A stretch of 64,000 nucleotides of DNA from Natronorubrum tibetense GA33 (lineage in GTDB: Archaea > Halobacteriota > Halobacteria > Halobacteriales > Natrialbaceae): NCBI RefSeq assembly GCF_000383975.1, contig NZ_KB913017.1, forward strand, positions 1,215,001 to 1,279,000, written 5' to 3'. The position numbers and the translations under genes are program-made. Each line of letters starts with the position of its first letter. Positions within the stretch are counted from its first letter, which is position 1. The notes beneath the pieces are model-generated. The model was not told the DNA's origin. It did no database searches and saw nothing but the letters and a program-made list of their open reading frames with translations. Below are positions 17,292 to 26,815 of the stretch, in pieces.

Positions 17292-17437
17292 CTGGAGACG
17301 AGCCGTCGGTGTCGGTCTCTACAGGGGATCGGTCATCGGACGCCCGCGTTTTCGAAGCCCGCGAGACGCCGTTCGTTCAGCGGTGTTGACCGGTGGGGTA
17401 CCCCTACTTGGTGCGTGCTAGCGTGGGTGAAGACGGT

Positions 17438-18703
17438 ATGGTCGCCGAAGCCCCGCGAGAGAGCCGCCACGACGAGATCGAGGCGATAGTGGAAGCGAAA
17501 GACGGCGGCGTGAAACCGGTTCGAGACGAGGCGAACAAGTACACGGTCGTCGGTGCAGCCGAGCGGAGCACCTTCGCGAACTGGTTGACGCCCGTCGAGG
17601 AGCACTTCGTTTGCCACCGGAACGACATTCCGGACGGCGACGTCGACGCGTGGACCGTCTCGCTCACCGGACAGGTCGAGGCGACGCTCTCAGTGAGCGA
17701 TATCGCAGACGAGCACCCCACCGTCGCGGTCGCCCACACGATGGAGTGTGCGGGAAACGGCCGCGGACAACACGACCCCGAAACGGGAAGCGTCCAGTGG
17801 GGGTTCGAGGCCGCCGCCACCGCAATCTGGACCGGCGCGCCGCTCGGGTCGATCCTTCGCGACCACGGCGTGGAGTCCACCGAGGGGAAGTGGTTGACCG
17901 CGGTCGGCGGGGACCCCGCCGACGGCGACGATGTCTTCGCGCGGTCGATTCCGCTCGAGAAAGCGACCGACGACTGCATCCTCGCCTTCGAGATGAACGG
18001 CGAGACGCTCCCGCGGGAGCACGGCTATCCGATCCGATTGATCGTTCCCGGCTGGTACGGCGTCAACAACGTCAAGTGGGTCGAGGAGCTCCGAGTCACG
18101 GACTCGATGGTGGGTCAGGGCTCGCTCGACCGGCCGGGCGAACACGCTTACTGGCAGCAGGAAGCCTACCGGATTCACCCCCAGGAGACCGATCCCGACC
18201 CGAACGAGACGATCGAGACGGTCGACACCTGGGAGCAACTCGAGGGCGCAGTCGATCACCCCTACACGTTCGACGCGAACGTGATGTCGGTGATCGGGAG
18301 CCCAGACGGGGAGTCACCCGTGACGCCGAAAGCGGACGGAACAGTCGATATTCGGGGCGTCGCCTGGGCGGGCGACGACGCGGTCGACCGGGTAGAGCTC
18401 TCGACCGACCGCGGCGACACGTGGGACGACGCGGAACTGTTCGGCCCTGACTACGCCGGCGCGTGGCGGCTGTTCCGGTACGGCTGGGACGCAGCGCTCG
18501 GACGCCACACGCTCGTATCGCGTGCGACCGACGAACTGGGCCGGCGACAGCCGGCGACCATCTCCGCGCCCGACGCCTGGGGCGAGGTGCTCGAGAACGA
18601 CGAGTTCCCCTGGAACGAGGGCGGCTACGCCGCAAACGCCTACGAACCAAACGGCGTGACGGTCGAGGTCCGTTCCGCGGACGACTCGACGGAAAACGAG
18701 TGA
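17438..18703 (+). CDS. Sulfite-oxidase-family molybdoenzyme
   Basis: A 421-residue cytoplasmic molybdopterin enzyme. The Moco-binding domain carries MECAGNGRGQH with the molybdenum-ligand Cys104, then PLRSIL-like APLGSILRDHGVE, a RSIPLEKA loop and IRLIVPGWYGVNNVKW, all typical of sulfite oxidase/YedY relatives. The C-terminal Mo-co dimerisation domain (about 290-400) contains VRGVAW-like IRGVAWAGDDAVDRVE. There is no haem or signal peptide. The start at 17438 is chosen over 17393 for the Ser/Glu-rich N-terminus. The MoaD-like SAMP1 gene follows convergently 31 bases downstream. Confidence 0.9.
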   Translation: MVAEAPRESRHDEIEAIVEAKDGGVKPVRDEANKYTVVGAAERSTFANWLTPVEEHFVCHRNDIPDGDVDAWTVSLTGQVEATLSVSDIADEHPTVAVAHTMECAGNGRGQHDPETGSVQWGFEAAATAIWTGAPLGSILRDHGVESTEGKWLTAVGGDPADGDDVFARSIPLEKATDDCILAFEMNGETLPREHGYPIRLIVPGWYGVNNVKWVEELRVTDSMVGQGSLDRPGEHAYWQQEAYRIHPQETDPDPNETIETVDTWEQLEGAVDHPYTFDANVMSVIGSPDGESPVTPKADGTVDIRGVAWAGDDAVDRVELSTDRGDTWDDAELFGPDYAGAWRLFRYGWDAALGRHTLVSRATDELGRRQPATISAPDAWGEVLENDEFPWNEGGYAANAYEPNGVTVEVRSADDSTENE

Positions 18704-18734
18704 CCGGACGGGACAACTCGCGGCTCGACGCCCG

Positions 18735-19016
18735 CTATCCGCCGCTGACCGGCGGGAACAGCGCCAGTTCGTCTCCGTCCTCGAGTTCCGTCTCGAGCCC
18801 TTCCTCCTCGACTAAGACGTTCGTCCCGTTGCGAAGCACGTTGATCTGGGATCGCAACTCGCCGTCGTCCAGGACGCGCGCCTCGAGATCGGGTCGGTCC
18901 GCGACGAGTTGCTCGAGGGCGTCTCCGACGGTATCACCGGCAGCGGCGTCGACGGTGACGTGTTTGTCGCCTGCGTGCTCCGCGAGGTCGGCAAAGAGCT
19001 TCCACTCCGTAGGCAT
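18735..19016 (-). CDS. samp1: Ubiquitin-like small archaeal modifier protein, MoaD-type
   Basis: A 93-residue beta-grasp protein beginning MPTEWKLFADLAEHAGDKHV and ending in the di-glycine tail FPPVSGG that is adenylated by the E1 enzyme UbaA. The Haloferax volcanii orthologue SAMP1 both tags proteins and serves as MoaD in molybdopterin synthesis. The convergent sulfite-oxidase-like molybdoenzyme next door fits the second role. It follows two RCK_C membrane-protein genes on the same strand with a 31-base gap and may be their co-transcript. Confidence 0.92.
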   Translation of the reverse strand: MPTEWKLFADLAEHAGDKHVTVDAAAGDTVGDALEQLVADRPDLEARVLDDGELRSQINVLRNGTNVLVEEEGLETELEDGDELALFPPVSGG

Positions 19017-19047
19017 ACGTGGCGGTATCGGTGCCGACGGCAAGTAG

Positions 19048-20364
19048 CTACCGCTCCCGCGTGCGGTTCGCCGGCGACGCCGACTCCGTCCCCGGTGGCC
19101 CTCCCGAGGATGCAGCCGAATCCGCGTTCGATCCGCGTGTCTGTGCGATCTCGGACACCCGCCGCAGCGCCTCCGGACGACCGAGCACGTACGCCGTGTC
19201 GCCGGCCTCGAGCCGCGTTTCTCCGTCGGGTAACGCGAGGCGGTCGCCGGCATCGGGTGCCGAGTCCCCGCACTCGACGGCGACGACGAGCACCGGAAGC
19301 GAGCCGACGGTCGCTCCCTCGAGTCCGTCGCCGGCCGCGACGGGGAGCGTCGTCACCGTCTCGTCGGCCGCTCGCAGGAGGGAGACGAGGTCGCGCTCCG
19401 CGCCCGGATTTCGGGGCAGGGTCACGAGTCGGTGGGCGACGTCGGACTCGAGCGCCTCCGCATCGTCGGCGTCGACGGCGACGGTCGCGATGTCGTCGGC
19501 CACGCCGCGGAGTTCGCCGCCGGTCACCCGCCGCAGCGAGTCGCCCTCGCGTCGCCAGATGCGGACCGCATCGCCCGGACTGGCGTCGGGTGCGGGGTCG
19601 CCCCGGATCGCAACGGCGACGCTGCCCGGTGCGAGCGTCGGCCCGATCCCGGCCGGACGACTGCCGAGTCCGAGGTGGGAAATCGTGCCGTCGTCGTCGA
19701 ACTCGACGTCGACGTGGCCGATCCCGTAATCGCGTTCCAGACGCTCGATCAGCCGCTCGCGGAGCCGATCGGTGGTGAGCCGTCGCGGGAGGAGGAACGT
19801 CTGGCCCGCGAGTTCCGCCTTCGTCGACGGATCGACGGGGTCGTAGCCGTCGACGTCCGCGATGGTCTCGGGGAGTTCGACGGTGACGACGCGGCCCGCC
19901 GAGCGGACGAGTTGGCCGACCTCCGTCATCGTTCGAGGGGTCGTCATGGAGAACACGTCCCGTGCGAGGTAGTCGCCCGCTCGGCGACCGCCGTCGGCGG
20001 CGATCGCACTCGCGGAGAAGGCGGCGACGGTGTAGACGGCCGTCGCGGGCTCGAGGAGTCCCGTGTCGCCGATGATCGCGTCCTGCAGGGCGGACTGCGT
20101 GTTCAGCCAGATCGCAACCATCGTGACACCGAGTAAGATCGCGATGCCCTCGGGAATCTCGTCCGCGCTGTACCAGCGGAAGACGAACGCCACCGTCGCC
20201 CCCGTTCCGGCCGCGAGCAGGCCGAAGCCGAGAATGCGAACGGCAGCGTCCACCAGCGTCTCCGAGGGGAGCGTCTGGGCGGCAATGGGGTCGAAGATGG
20301 ACACTGCGACGACCGGCTCGAGGACGAACAGGGCGACGACGAAATCGACGAGCGCGGGGCTCAT
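19048..20364 (-). CDS. Membrane protein with C-terminal RCK_C (TrkA-C) domain, second of a pair
   Basis: A 438-residue protein. About four N-terminal helices (residues 5-135; FVVALFVLEPVVAVSIF, GFGLLAAGTGATVAF) precede a cytosolic part with YDPVDPSTKAELAGQ and a final RCK_C unit (VGSLPVLVVAVE ... LEAGDTAYVLGRPEAL). RCK_C domains bind small ligands and gate potassium transport. Its ATG overlaps the stop of the upstream gene by four bases (ATGA), so the two are translationally coupled and probably form a complex. Confidence 0.8.
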   Translation of the reverse strand: MSPALVDFVVALFVLEPVVAVSIFDPIAAQTLPSETLVDAAVRILGFGLLAAGTGATVAFVFRWYSADEIPEGIAILLGVTMVAIWLNTQSALQDAIIGDTGLLEPATAVYTVAAFSASAIAADGGRRAGDYLARDVFSMTTPRTMTEVGQLVRSAGRVVTVELPETIADVDGYDPVDPSTKAELAGQTFLLPRRLTTDRLRERLIERLERDYGIGHVDVEFDDDGTISHLGLGSRPAGIGPTLAPGSVAVAIRGDPAPDASPGDAVRIWRREGDSLRRVTGGELRGVADDIATVAVDADDAEALESDVAHRLVTLPRNPGAERDLVSLLRAADETVTTLPVAAGDGLEGATVGSLPVLVVAVECGDSAPDAGDRLALPDGETRLEAGDTAYVLGRPEALRRVSEIAQTRGSNADSAASSGGPPGTESASPANRTRER

Positions 20365-21623
20365 CCGGAAACCCCCTCGACGAACTCGTCGATCGTCTTC
20401 TCCGGACCCGCGACGAACATCTCGTCGCCGGTCTCGAGTCGTCGTTCGATGCCGGGGCCGAACACCCAGCCGTGGCGACGACCGCTCGTCTCGCTCCCGT
20501 GGCGGCGAATCGCGAGGATCGTCACGGTCCCCGAGGAGACGGCGTCGACGGTCGAATCGCCGGCACCGGCCGGCCCGACGGTGACGCGCCGGATTGCGTA
20601 TCCAGCCTGCCTGATCAGGGCGAACGCCTCGAACTCGCGGCTGGTTCCGCGCGAACGGACCCGAATCCGCGGTGACTCGGCCTCGAGCAGCGCTTTGGCG
20701 TCTCGCCGGGCGACGGAGACGGTGACGCGGCCGACGCCGCCGGCGCTCGCGGTCGTCGGTTTCGCCGCCGGATCGAGCGGCGGCGCGTCCTCGCCGCCGT
20801 CGGTGACCGCCGCTCCGGACGGTTCGTCTCCCGACTCGTCGGCCGCGGTCTCGGCGTGTTCCGCGTCGATTTCGGTTCGCGCGCTCAGGACCGTCCCGGA
20901 GACTGTTCGCTCGCCGGCACGGACGGTCACCTCGTCCCCGCGGGCCAGCCCCGTCGGAACTAGCGTCGCGAGCGAGACGGCGCGCTGTCCCTCCGAAACG
21001 CGCTTCGAGAGGCCGCCCGAGGGCGGTGCTGCGACGATCGTCGCGCGGGCCTGTTCGTCGATCGTGACGTCGACGTCGGCCAGATCGTGGTCCGTTCGCA
21101 GGCGTTCCTCGAGGCGAATCTCGAGCTCCGAGAGCGGGATGTCGGCGGGGAGCTTCCACGAGCCGTTTTGCAGCGTCTGTCGGAGGGCGGGCGACAGCGC
21201 CGGGTAGCCCTCCATGTTCCGGATCTCGCCGGCAGGCCGAACCGTGACCTGTCCCATCGTCCCGACGAGTTCGACGACATCGGCCGAGAGCGTTCGTTGG
21301 CGGATCGAGGTAAAGGAGAGTCGGCGAGGCAGTTCCGCACCGAGTTTGTCGCCCTGGTTGTGCGCGTAGAGCGCGAGCATGAGGACGACGAGGACCGCGA
21401 CCAGCAGCCGCGGCGACTGCGCGATGTCGGGTTCGACGAGACCCAGCAGCCCGCCCTGCACGCTGGCGATCGAGAGCGCGAGGACGACGACACCGAATCC
21501 GGGCAACGTGACACCCGTAAAGTAGCGGACGAGAAAGCCGAGCGAGCCGGCGACGAATGCGGGAACGATTCCCGTTAGAAGACCGAGATAGAGCCCGAGC
21601 AGGACTTCGACCGGAAGCGTCAT
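20361..21623 (-). CDS. Membrane protein with C-terminal RCK_C (TrkA-C) domain, first of a pair
   Basis: A 420-residue protein with three N-terminal helices (LLGLYLGLLTGIVPAFV, GVVVLALSIASVQGG, LLVAVLVVLMLALYA), a central domain with PADIPLSELEIRLEERL and an acidic linker (about 270-310), and a C-terminal RCK_C (VTILAIRRHG ... LETGDEMFVAGPEKTIDEF). It is very likely part of a potassium-related complex with the overlapping downstream gene. It is divergent from the patatin gene at 21786, sharing about 160 bases of regulatory DNA. Confidence 0.8.
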   Translation of the reverse strand: MTLPVEVLLGLYLGLLTGIVPAFVAGSLGFLVRYFTGVTLPGFGVVVLALSIASVQGGLLGLVEPDIAQSPRLLVAVLVVLMLALYAHNQGDKLGAELPRRLSFTSIRQRTLSADVVELVGTMGQVTVRPAGEIRNMEGYPALSPALRQTLQNGSWKLPADIPLSELEIRLEERLRTDHDLADVDVTIDEQARATIVAAPPSGGLSKRVSEGQRAVSLATLVPTGLARGDEVTVRAGERTVSGTVLSARTEIDAEHAETAADESGDEPSGAAVTDGGEDAPPLDPAAKPTTASAGGVGRVTVSVARRDAKALLEAESPRIRVRSRGTSREFEAFALIRQAGYAIRRVTVGPAGAGDSTVDAVSSGTVTILAIRRHGSETSGRRHGWVFGPGIERRLETGDEMFVAGPEKTIDEFVEGVSG

Positions 21624-21785
21624 TGGTGGCGACAGGCCCGGGAACGATAAAGGCGTACCGACACCGGATGCGCGTTCCCGACTCGATGACCGCCGCGACC
21701 ACGCGCGAGCGAACGCCGGGCCGCGGTCGAGACGTGAGGAGGGCAGGCCAAACGAACTTGGCGACGGACGCGGAACATTCACAAA

Positions 21786-22757
21786 ATGAGCGCCGACTCC
21801 GATCCGACGTGCGTCGCCATCGCCTGTCAGGGTGGCGGCAGCCATACCGCGTTTACCGCCGGCGTCCTCGATCGCCTGCTGAGCGATCCCGCCCTCGAGC
21901 GCGAGATCGATATCGTCGGCTTCAGCGGGACCTCCGGCGGTGCGGTCTGTGCGCTGCTCGCGTGGTACGGCCGCGAACACCCCGACCACGAACCGGAGGA
22001 CCTGCTCGCCGACTACTGGGCCGATCTGGCGGCCGAGGGGCCGATCGACCGCGCGGCCAACAGCGCGATCCGCTGGAGCAGCCAACTCGGGCGCATGGGC
22101 GTTCCGCTTCCCGATGTCAGCCCGTACCACTCTCCGGCCGCCTACTGGGGCAAGCGCGAGTTTCTGGACCTGCTCGAGCGCCACGTCGACTTCGAGGCGA
22201 TTCCGCAGCTGCTGGACGGCACCGAGCCGGCCCTGTTGATCAGTGCGATCGACGTGCTGACGGGCGAGTTCGAGCTGTTCCGCGAGAACGATCTCTCGCC
22301 CGAGGCGATTCTGGCATCGGCCGCGATTCCGTACGCGTTCAAGGCCGTCGAAGTGGACGGCAGCTACTACTGGGACGGCCTGTTCTCGAAGAACCCGCCG
22401 GTCAAGGACTTCGTGACGAATCGCGAAACGCCGGATCCCGACGAGATCTGGGTCGTCAAGATCAATCCCGAAGCGCGCGACCGCGTCCCGAAGTCGGCCG
22501 ACGGCATCGCTGACCGACGGAACGAACTGTCCGGGAACAAGTCGCTCAACGCCGAGATCAACTTCGTCGAGCACGTCAACGACTGGATCGAGGCGGGCTA
22601 CCTTCCCGAGAAGTTTACCCACACCGAGATCGAACGGATCCGGTTCGGCCGGTCGGATCTCGGCTGGCGAACGAAACTCGAGCGCAGCCCCGAGTTCGTC
22701 GAATCGCTCTACGCCGACGGCGAGGACGCGGCTGAAGCGTTCCTCGAGCGGCGATGA
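21786..22757 (+). CDS. Patatin-like phospholipase
   Basis: A 323-residue esterase of the RssA/patatin type using a Ser-Asp dyad. The oxyanion loop is GGGSHTAF (residues 16-23), the nucleophile elbow GFSGTSGG has Ser50 and the catalytic Asp is in YYWDGLFSKNPP. No signal or membrane segment is seen, so it acts in the cytoplasm or at the inner membrane face. The physiological lipid is unclear, since archaea have ether lipids; acylated proteins or polyhydroxyalkanoates are possible substrates. Confidence 0.92.
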   Translation: MSADSDPTCVAIACQGGGSHTAFTAGVLDRLLSDPALEREIDIVGFSGTSGGAVCALLAWYGREHPDHEPEDLLADYWADLAAEGPIDRAANSAIRWSSQLGRMGVPLPDVSPYHSPAAYWGKREFLDLLERHVDFEAIPQLLDGTEPALLISAIDVLTGEFELFRENDLSPEAILASAAIPYAFKAVEVDGSYYWDGLFSKNPPVKDFVTNRETPDPDEIWVVKINPEARDRVPKSADGIADRRNELSGNKSLNAEINFVEHVNDWIEAGYLPEKFTHTEIERIRFGRSDLGWRTKLERSPEFVESLYADGEDAAEAFLERR

Positions 22758-22807
22758 AACCGTCCGAAGACGGAGCCGTTAACTAACGCCGCCGCGCACC
22801 GGTGGGT

Positions 22808-24007
22808 ATGGCTGAGGTCCGAGCGTGGCAAGATCGGCTGCCCGACAACTGGCGACGGATCCTCTCGACCCGGGCAGCCGTCGCGCTCGCGCTGACCGTC
22901 GCGCTGCTCTCGGTCGCGACGGCGATCGTCAACATTGGCACCGATGTCGTCTACGGCCCGCTCGCGCCGTATCTCCCCGACGCTGTCCAAGACACGGCCG
23001 GCTTCACCGGCGCGCTGACGGGGTTTATGATGGTCGGCAGCGCGCTCGCGCTGCGTCGCGGACTCCGCGTCGGCTGGTGGGCGACGTTCCTACTCCTCCC
23101 GCTAACCGCTGCACAGGGGCTCCTCCAGGCGAGTGTCTACTCACTGCCGCTAATCGTCCTCTCGCTCGTCGCGATGCCGGTGCTCCTCGTCAGTCGGAAG
23201 CGGTTCACGCAGCCGCTCTCGCTCGGAACGACCCAGATCGCGGCCGGCTCGGCGCTGCTCGGCGTGCAGCTGTACGGAACCATCGGCGGCTACGCCCTTC
23301 GAGATCACTTCGAGGGGATCGACAGCATCCTCGACGCCTTCTACTTCACGCTGATCACCTCGAGTACGGTCGGTTACGGCGATATCACGCCGGATCAGGA
23401 CTCGACGGAGGGGCTGCTGTTCACGATGTCCGTCCTCGTCCTCGGCGTAGCCAGTTTCGGTATCGCCGTCGGGGCGCTGGTTGGACCGGCAATTCAGGCG
23501 CGAATCACGAAAACACTCGGAAAGATGACCGACTCACAGCTCGAACTCCTCGAGGACCACCTTCTGGTCCTCGGCTACGGCGAACTGACGGAACCGATCG
23601 TCGACGAACTCGCGGCCAACGGGCGCGAGTTCGTCGTCGTGGCGAACAACCGGGACGTGGCACCCGCGCTCTCCGATCGTGGGATTCCGGTGATCACCGC
23701 CGACCCGAGCGACAAAGAGCCGCTTCAACGAGCGAAGATCGAGCGCGCGAACGCGATTCTGGTCGCCACGAACCACGACGCCGAGGACGCGCTCTCGATT
23801 CTCACCGCACGGAGCCTCGCACCCGAGACCCGCATCGTCGCCGCCGCGACCGACCGCGAGAACACCGAAAAGCTCGAGCGCGCCGGTGCGGATACGGTGA
23901 TCAGTCCCTCGGTGCTGGGGGGCCACCTGCTGGTTCGGTCGGCGCTGGGTAGCGACGACAGCGAACTGATCGATCGGATCATCGGCGACAACGATAGTAA
24001 CAACTGA
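22808..24007 (+). CDS. Potassium channel with RCK (TrkA-N) domain
   Basis: A 399-residue Kch/MthK-like channel. Several N-terminal helices (about 22-135) precede the pore helix and selectivity filter TVGYGD (residues 187-192), an inner helix GVASFGIAVGALVG, and a cytosolic Rossmann RCK domain with the dinucleotide loop LVLGYGEL (about 252) through ISPSVLGGHLLVRS. There is no obvious RCK_C lobe, but the convergent neighbours at 19048-21623 supply two. The final codons and stop lie inside a 76-base dispersed repeat, which has fixed the tail GDNDSNN. Confidence 0.9.
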   Translation: MAEVRAWQDRLPDNWRRILSTRAAVALALTVALLSVATAIVNIGTDVVYGPLAPYLPDAVQDTAGFTGALTGFMMVGSALALRRGLRVGWWATFLLLPLTAAQGLLQASVYSLPLIVLSLVAMPVLLVSRKRFTQPLSLGTTQIAAGSALLGVQLYGTIGGYALRDHFEGIDSILDAFYFTLITSSTVGYGDITPDQDSTEGLLFTMSVLVLGVASFGIAVGALVGPAIQARITKTLGKMTDSQLELLEDHLLVLGYGELTEPIVDELAANGREFVVVANNRDVAPALSDRGIPVITADPSDKEPLQRAKIERANAILVATNHDAEDALSILTARSLAPETRIVAAATDRENTEKLERAGADTVISPSVLGGHLLVRSALGSDDSELIDRIIGDNDSNN

Positions 24008-24072
24008 AACGATGTACACACTGATCGCACGACGGCTGTGCGATCAGGTGTGAAGTGACGTTCAGTGGCTAC
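23997..24072 (+). repeat. 76-base stem-loop repeat, copy 2, overlapping a stop codon
   Basis: Matches 4383-4458. The hairpin is perfect here: CTGATCGCAC (24021-24030), a 7-base loop, then GTGCGATCAG (24038-24047). The repeat begins inside the channel gene and supplies its TGA (24005-24007), so it could act as a 3' UTR or terminator structure. Confidence 0.7.
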
Positions 24073-24143
24073 TAGAGCTCTCGGAACGAGGCGTCGCGGG
24101 CGGAGTTCTCAGAGCGGATTCCCCCACGGACGTCGCTTCCGGA

Positions 24144-24779
24144 CTACTCCGGTGCGCCCTCGAGAATCTCGACCCCGCTCGAGGCCCCGATTCGTTCGGC
24201 GCCGGCCTCGAGCATGGCCATCGCCTCGTCGTAGCTGCCGACGCCGCCGCTGGCTTTGACCGGTCGGTACTCGCTCATGAGTTCGACATCGACTACTGTG
24301 GCCCCTCCATCCGCAAAGCCCGTCGAGGTCTTGACCATCGACGCGTCGGCCGCGACGGCAGCCTCGCAGGCGCGGCGTTTCTCCTCGGCGGTCAACAACG
24401 CCGTCTCGATGATCACCTTGACGGGAATCGGCACCGCGGCGACGAGTTCGGCCAGTTCGGCCCTGACGGCGTCGTCGTCGCCAGCTTTCAGCCGACCGAT
24501 ATTGATCACGACGTCGAGTTCGTCCGCACCGGCTTTCCAGGCGAGAACGCCCTCCCGACGCTTCATGTCGTGATCGTTCTGTCCGTGAGGGAAGCCGATC
24601 ACCGTCGCGAGCGTGACGTCCGGCGCGTAGTCTTCGGCCTCCTCGAGGGCGTACGGCGGGATACAGACGTTCATGCCGTGTTCTCTCGCCTCGTCGAGGA
24701 CGGTTCGGACGTCGGCCATCGTCGTCTCCGGGCCGAGGACGGTGTGATCGATCATCGGCGCGAGTTCGCTGCGGTTCAT
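24144..24779 (-). CDS. deoC: Deoxyribose-phosphate aldolase
   Basis: Class I aldolase, 211 residues, usually splitting 2-deoxyribose 5-phosphate into acetaldehyde and glyceraldehyde 3-phosphate in nucleoside breakdown. The Schiff-base Lys is K150 in MVKTSTGF; supporting motifs are [23 protein letters not shown] and KVIIETALL. The start at 24779 is preferred over 24806. It is divergent from the R15P isomerase gene with about 70 bases between starts, so both may share control. A related activity such as ribulose-1-phosphate cleavage cannot be excluded. Confidence 0.93.
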   Translation of the reverse strand: MNRSELAPMIDHTVLGPETTMADVRTVLDEAREHGMNVCIPPYALEEAEDYAPDVTLATVIGFPHGQNDHDMKRREGVLAWKAGADELDVVINIGRLKAGDDDAVRAELAELVAAVPIPVKVIIETALLTAEEKRRACEAAVAADASMVKTSTGFADGGATVVDVELMSEYRPVKASGGVGSYDEAMAMLEAGAERIGASSGVEILEGAPE

Positions 24780-24851
24780 ACGGGGAGACAGTCGCCGGAC
24801 CATCAAAAACCCGCCCGATCACTTTTGGCCGCTCGAGTGCAACCAGTTGGC

Positions 24852-25829
24852 ATGAACGACAGTCTGCCTGCCGTCGATCCGGACGTCGCGGCGACCGCCG
24901 ACGACATCGCCGAGATGGAGATTCGGGGCGCGGCGACCATCGCGGACGCGGCCGCCGAGGCCCTCGCGAGACAGGCCGAGCGCTCCGAGGCCGCGAGCCC
25001 GGAGGTGTTTCGCCGCCAGCTTCGCGCCGCCGCGAAGACCCTCTACGAGACCCGACCGACCGCGGTGAGCCTCCCGAACGCGCTCCGGTACGTCCTTCGC
25101 GGGATGAGCGGCGAGACCGTCTCGGAACTGCGGGCGTCAACCATCGCTCGCGCCGAAGAGTTTCAGGTGGATCTGTCACAGGCCCAGTCGAAACTCGGCG
25201 AAATCGGCTCGAACCGGCTGCGTGACGGCGACGTGGTGATGACCCACTGTCACTCGACGGACGCCCTGTCCTGTCTCGAGGCGGCCGTCGAGGACGGCAA
25301 GGAGATCGAAGCGATCGTCAAGGAGACCCGCCCCCGAAAGCAGGGTCACATCACGGCGCGGCAGTTACGCGAGTTGGGGGTACCGGTGACGCTGGTCGTC
25401 GACAACGCCGCTCGCCGCTACCTGGACCGGGCGGATCACGTGCTCGTCGGCGCGGACAGCATCGCCGCCGACGGCAGCGTGATCAACAAGATCGGGACCA
25501 GCGGGTTGGCGGTCAACGCCCGCGAGCGCGGCGTGCCGGTGATGGTCGCCGCCCAGACGATCAAACTGCATCCGGATACGATGACGGGACACACCGTCGA
25601 GATCGAGATGCGCGCGGAACGCGAAGTCGTGAGCGACGAGCAACGGGCCGATATCGCCGGCGAGCGAGCCGACGACGGACTCGTCGTCGAGAACCCCGCC
25701 TTCGACGTCACGCCGCCGCGGTACGTCGACGCAATCGTCACCGAGCGCGGCCAGTTCCCGCCGGAGAGCATCGTCATCCTGATGCGAGAGTTGTTCGGCG
25801 AGACGACCGGCGAGCCCTGGGCACCCTGA
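24852..25829 (+). CDS. Ribose-1,5-bisphosphate isomerase
   Basis: A 325-residue member of the eIF2B-alpha/MtnA superfamily. The two catalytic residues of the Thermococcus enzyme are conserved at the same numbers: Cys133 (THCHSTD) and Asp202 (VGADSIAADG). It converts R15P to ribulose 1,5-bisphosphate in nucleoside degradation. No Rubisco is seen here, and haloarchaea generally lack it in this context; instead RuBP is dephosphorylated and cleaved. The close PfkB kinase and nucleoside phosphorylase genes agree with that pathway. Confidence 0.92.
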   Translation: MNDSLPAVDPDVAATADDIAEMEIRGAATIADAAAEALARQAERSEAASPEVFRRQLRAAAKTLYETRPTAVSLPNALRYVLRGMSGETVSELRASTIARAEEFQVDLSQAQSKLGEIGSNRLRDGDVVMTHCHSTDALSCLEAAVEDGKEIEAIVKETRPRKQGHITARQLRELGVPVTLVVDNAARRYLDRADHVLVGADSIAADGSVINKIGTSGLAVNARERGVPVMVAAQTIKLHPDTMTGHTVEIEMRAEREVVSDEQRADIAGERADDGLVVENPAFDVTPPRYVDAIVTERGQFPPESIVILMRELFGETTGEPWAP

Positions 25830-25955
25830 ACGACAGCCGTCAGCGACGAGGATGACGGACGATATCGAGACGCGAGTACTACACTGAAAATGTTTCGTCC
25901 GAGCGAATAGTTGACAACCGGAAAGTGTTAGTCGCTGGTGTGTGCCACTACCCAT

Positions 25956-26777
25956 ATGGTATTACCCGAGGGGTTCGTGCTCCCGCCGTGGTACCTCCTC
26001 GTTCCGATTCTCGTGGTACTGGCGGGGGTCATCGCACTGCTGTGGGCGCTCGAGCCGCCGGTGACCGACCGGACGGTGCTGGCGTTCGTCCCGTGGATGT
26101 TGTTCGGCTCGGCCTTGCACGTCCTTCACCGACTCGAGGCGTATCCGGACCAATTCGAAACGCTGTTCGCGACGCCGACCGTCTATCTCGTGACGGCGAT
26201 CATCGCCGGCGGCAGTTGGATCATCGGGATCTTCCTCTACGCGGGCGGGTTGCAGTCGACGATCGAGCGGTTCGTCGGCGTCGCCGGAACGGCGTTTTTC
26301 GCCGTCTTCACGATGGTCATCCTCAACATCGGCTGGGAGGAGGGGACGTTCGAACTGTTCTGGCCCGTCATTAGCGTCGTCATCGCCGGAATCGTCACCG
26401 CAGTCGCCTGGATCGCGCTCAGCCTCTGGTTCACCGACGTCGCCGCGACGACGAGCGCCACCGGCGCGCTTGTCGTCTTCGGACACACCTTAGACGGCGT
26501 CTCGACGGCGATCGGCTACGACGTCCTCGGCGCGGCCGAAGACGTGCCGCTCTCGCGGCTGATCCTCGAGGCCGGCGAGTCGCTGCCAACCGTCGAGTAC
26601 ATCGGCGCCGGCTGGCTGTTCATCCTCGTGAAGGTCGTCTTGGCGCTGGTAATCGTCGGCCTGTTCAAAGAATGGGTCGAGGAGCAACCACAGCAGGCGC
26701 GGACGGTGCTCGCACTGGTCGCCGCGGTCGGACTCGGCCCGGGCGTTCACAACGTCTTGCAGTTTATCGTCACCTAG
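25956..26777 (+). CDS. DUF63-family membrane protein
   Basis: A 273-residue protein with eight or so hydrophobic helices, characteristic of the archaeal DUF63 family: N-terminal FVLPPWYLLVPI, conserved LFGSALHVLHRLEAYP, the FGHTLDGVSTAIGYD signature (about residue 178) and a terminal GLGPGVHNVLQF. The function is unknown. It sits between R15P isomerase and the PfkB kinase in the same direction, which is probably incidental. A seven-T run follows the stop immediately. Confidence 0.9.
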   Translation: MVLPEGFVLPPWYLLVPILVVLAGVIALLWALEPPVTDRTVLAFVPWMLFGSALHVLHRLEAYPDQFETLFATPTVYLVTAIIAGGSWIIGIFLYAGGLQSTIERFVGVAGTAFFAVFTMVILNIGWEEGTFELFWPVISVVIAGIVTAVAWIALSLWFTDVAATTSATGALVVFGHTLDGVSTAIGYDVLGAAEDVPLSRLILEAGESLPTVEYIGAGWLFILVKVVLALVIVGLFKEWVEEQPQQARTVLALVAAVGLGPGVHNVLQFIVT

Positions 26778-26778
26778 A

Positions 26779-26785
26779 TTTTTTT
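26779..26785 (+). terminator. Poly-T run directly after the DUF63 stop
   Basis: Seven T two bases after the stop codon, fitting an archaeal U-tract terminator. It may also contribute to the promoter of the kinase gene starting at 26816, being about 31-37 bases upstream of that start. Confidence 0.4.
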
Positions 26786-26815
26786 CAGACGGTACCGTCT
26801 TCTCGCTCGTATCGC

